Assembly (NCBI GenBank): GCA_946479705.1
Contig: CAMLHI010000006.1
Span: forward strand, 1 to 31,255
Source: an uncultured Oxalobacteraceae bacterium
GTDB taxonomy: Bacteria > Pseudomonadota > Gammaproteobacteria > Burkholderiales > Burkholderiaceae
DNA length: 31,255 nt
Direction: 5' to 3'
Within the stretch, counting starts at the first letter, position 1. The number at the start of each line of letters is the position of its first letter. The position numbers were made by a program, and so were the translations under genes. Positions 30,088 through 31,255 of the stretch are shown here, piece by piece. Below the pieces are notes generated by a model. The model was not told where the DNA came from and made no database searches. It saw only the letters and a program-made list of their open reading frames with translations.

Positions 30088-31119
30088 ATGAACAAGGCGG
30101 CACAATTGAGCGGGTTGCTCCTGGAGCTGTATGCGCAGTGCCACGAGGAGCCGATGGCCGAGTTTCTGCCCCATGCGCTGGCGAAGGTGCGCGTCCTGCT
30201 TCCGTTCGATTCATCGTGGTGGGCGATGACAACCACGATCGGTGACAGGCACGATATCCACGCTTCGTATGTGCATGGATTGCCGGAGGATATGCATTCC
30301 CTGTGGCTGTCGATCCAGGACGAAGATGTGATCGGCCATGCCCTCATGCAGCATTTGCCGGGCAAGACTCTTAACTTCACGCCGCAGCAAGTCGACAGCA
30401 CCCCTGGATCGCGCTGGCTGGCGCACCGCACCGGATTCCGTCATGTGCTTTGCACTCAGATGCGCAACGAAACTATCGGGCAGCAAATTTTTTTGGCGCT
30501 GTCGCGGCATGACGATACGCACGCATTCAGCGAAGAGGAAAGGCATTTCAAGGAATTGCTGATGCCGCACCTGCATGCGATGATCAATTTGGCCTGGGTG
30601 GCCAACCTGCGGCAGATGAGAGCGACCGGCTCTGACCGGCGCAATTCCATGGCGATCGTCGACAAATATGGAGCGGTGCATGCCCTGGAACCCGGCTTTA
30701 CGGCGCTGCTCAAAAGTGAGTGGCCCGATTGGAACGGTCCATGCGTTCCTCAAGCAATACTGCAGGCGATTTTGCGCAAGGAAGGCGCGTTCGCCGGCAC
30801 GATTATCAATGCAGCGTTCTCGTGGCAGGACGCACTCGTGCTGCTGGAACTGAAGCCGCGCTCACCTCTGGAATCGCTGACCAGCCGCGAGCGCACCGTG
30901 GTGGAGGCATTCGCGGCCGGTGAATCGTACAAGGAAGTGGCGCGCCAACTGGACATGGCGCCAGCGACGGTAAGACATCATCTGCGTTCGGCTTATGTCA
31001 AGTTAAACGTAACGAACAAAGCTGAAATCACGAAGATGGTTTCGATGGGAGGTGGCATCGCAACCGAAAAAAACGACGCGCGGCACGGGGATCTCAATCA
31101 GGGCAATTCTGGCTGTTGA
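30088..31119 (+). CDS. LuxR-type transcriptional regulator (module B)
   Basis: A 343-aa regulator with a C-terminal LuxR helix-turn-helix at about 263-318 (LTSRERTVVEAFAAGESYKE, APATVRHHLRSAYVKLNV) and a GAF-like N-terminal sensor over about 1-175. It belongs to the group found beside DUF1302/DUF1329 operons; TeiR of Comamonas, a steroid sensor, is a LuxR-type regulator of similar design. The start has GAGG just upstream. It is divergent from the seven-gene operon and most likely activates it when its hydrophobic ligand is present. About 20 residues past the HTH form a short polar tail, and its stop codon lies in the left arm of a strong hairpin. Confidence 0.88.
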   Translation: MNKAAQLSGLLLELYAQCHEEPMAEFLPHALAKVRVLLPFDSSWWAMTTTIGDRHDIHASYVHGLPEDMHSLWLSIQDEDVIGHALMQHLPGKTLNFTPQQVDSTPGSRWLAHRTGFRHVLCTQMRNETIGQQIFLALSRHDDTHAFSEEERHFKELLMPHLHAMINLAWVANLRQMRATGSDRRNSMAIVDKYGAVHALEPGFTALLKSEWPDWNGPCVPQAILQAILRKEGAFAGTIINAAFSWQDALVLLELKPRSPLESLTSRERTVVEAFAAGESYKEVARQLDMAPATVRHHLRSAYVKLNVTNKAEITKMVSMGGGIATEKNDARHGDLNQGNSGC

Positions 31120-31147
31120 TGATGTCAGCGACATCATCAACAGCCAG
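31109..31147. terminator. Strong hairpin between luxR and guaA, likely bidirectional terminator
   Basis: An 18-bp perfect stem (31109-31126 with 31130-31147) closes a 3-base AGC loop. On the plus strand it is followed by CATTTTAATACTT, a modest T-rich tract. It ends transcription of luxR (whose TGA at 31117-31119 is inside the stem) and may also stop guaA transcripts from the other strand. Confidence 0.75.
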
Positions 31148-31187
31148 CATTTTAATACTTGCAGATCAAAGACTTACAACAGACTCG

Positions 31188-31255
31188 TCACTCCCACTCG
31201 ATCGTCGCCGGCGGCTTGCCGGAAATGTCGTACACCACCCGGTTAATGCCGCGCA
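31188..31255 (-). CDS. guaA: GMP synthase (glutamine-hydrolysing), C-terminal end (partial)
   Basis: The last 21 codons of guaA, running in from beyond the window. The tail RGINRVVYDISGKPPATIEWE is the near-invariant C-terminus of GuaA, the enzyme that aminates XMP to GMP. It faces the luxR gene, with the hairpin between them. It is a core gene, so the accessory region ends here. The 3' end of guaA is a known integration site for genomic islands, but no integrase is visible in the window. Confidence 0.95.
   Translation of the reverse strand, partial: RGINRVVYDISGKPPATIEWE

Noticed and set aside
1..31255. CRISPR arrays, tRNA/rRNA genes, insertion sequences, phage genes
   Set aside because: No spaced direct repeats, no cloverleaf with family sequence, and no transposase or integrase reading frame seen.

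Overview
The window looks like chromosomal DNA of a GC-rich betaproteobacterium, probably Oxalobacteraceae-like (Massilia/Duganella type). That placement is an inference from base composition, codon use and the guaA tail at the right edge. It is a catabolic region holding two copies of one envelope module, three aromatic-catabolism transcription units and a strip of toxin-antitoxin debris. No rRNA, tRNA, CRISPR array or insertion sequence was seen.

Left part (1-10.9 kb). An SDR dehydrogenase is followed by a 38-codon remnant of a second SDR gene. On the minus strand lie a LuxR-type regulator, a class III aminotransferase, an EutR-like AraC regulator, and a four-gene unit in transcription order DUF1302 outer-membrane protein, RND/MMPL transporter, YCF48-like beta-propeller, aldehyde dehydrogenase (module A). 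A 23-bp dyad upstream of the aminotransferase recurs, 18 of 23 positions identical, upstream of the module A DUF1302 gene. This suggests one regulator, possibly the LuxR protein, controls both.

Centre (10.9-19.2 kb). A minus-strand unit encodes an MBL-fold protein with a changed metal motif, an FAD aromatic hydroxylase, and a small DUF2783 protein whose start overlaps the hydroxylase stop. It is divergent from a LysR regulator. A second LysR regulator, NahR/DntR-like, is divergent from hmgA-fah-maiA, the complete homogentisate pathway to fumarate and acetoacetate. Taken together, the aminotransferase and aldehyde dehydrogenase could turn an arylethylamine into an arylacetate, the FAD hydroxylase with its small partner could make homogentisate, and hmgA-maiA-fah would finish the pathway.

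Boundary (19.2-20.0 kb). An orphan HicB antitoxin and a C-terminal fragment resembling a HepT/DUF86 toxin mark a scar between two catabolic blocks.

Right part (20.0-31.1 kb), visibly less GC-rich. One tight seven-gene minus-strand operon reads DUF1302, DUF1329, amidohydrolase, YCF48-like, RND/MMPL, FAH-family hydrolase, cyclase-family hydrolase (module B). It is divergent from a LuxR regulator with a perfect palindrome in front of it. This is the best candidate for an undescribed system: an envelope machine for a hydrophobic molecule co-transcribed with three hydrolases that could open an N-containing ring compound. The window ends in a strong hairpin and the 3' end of guaA.
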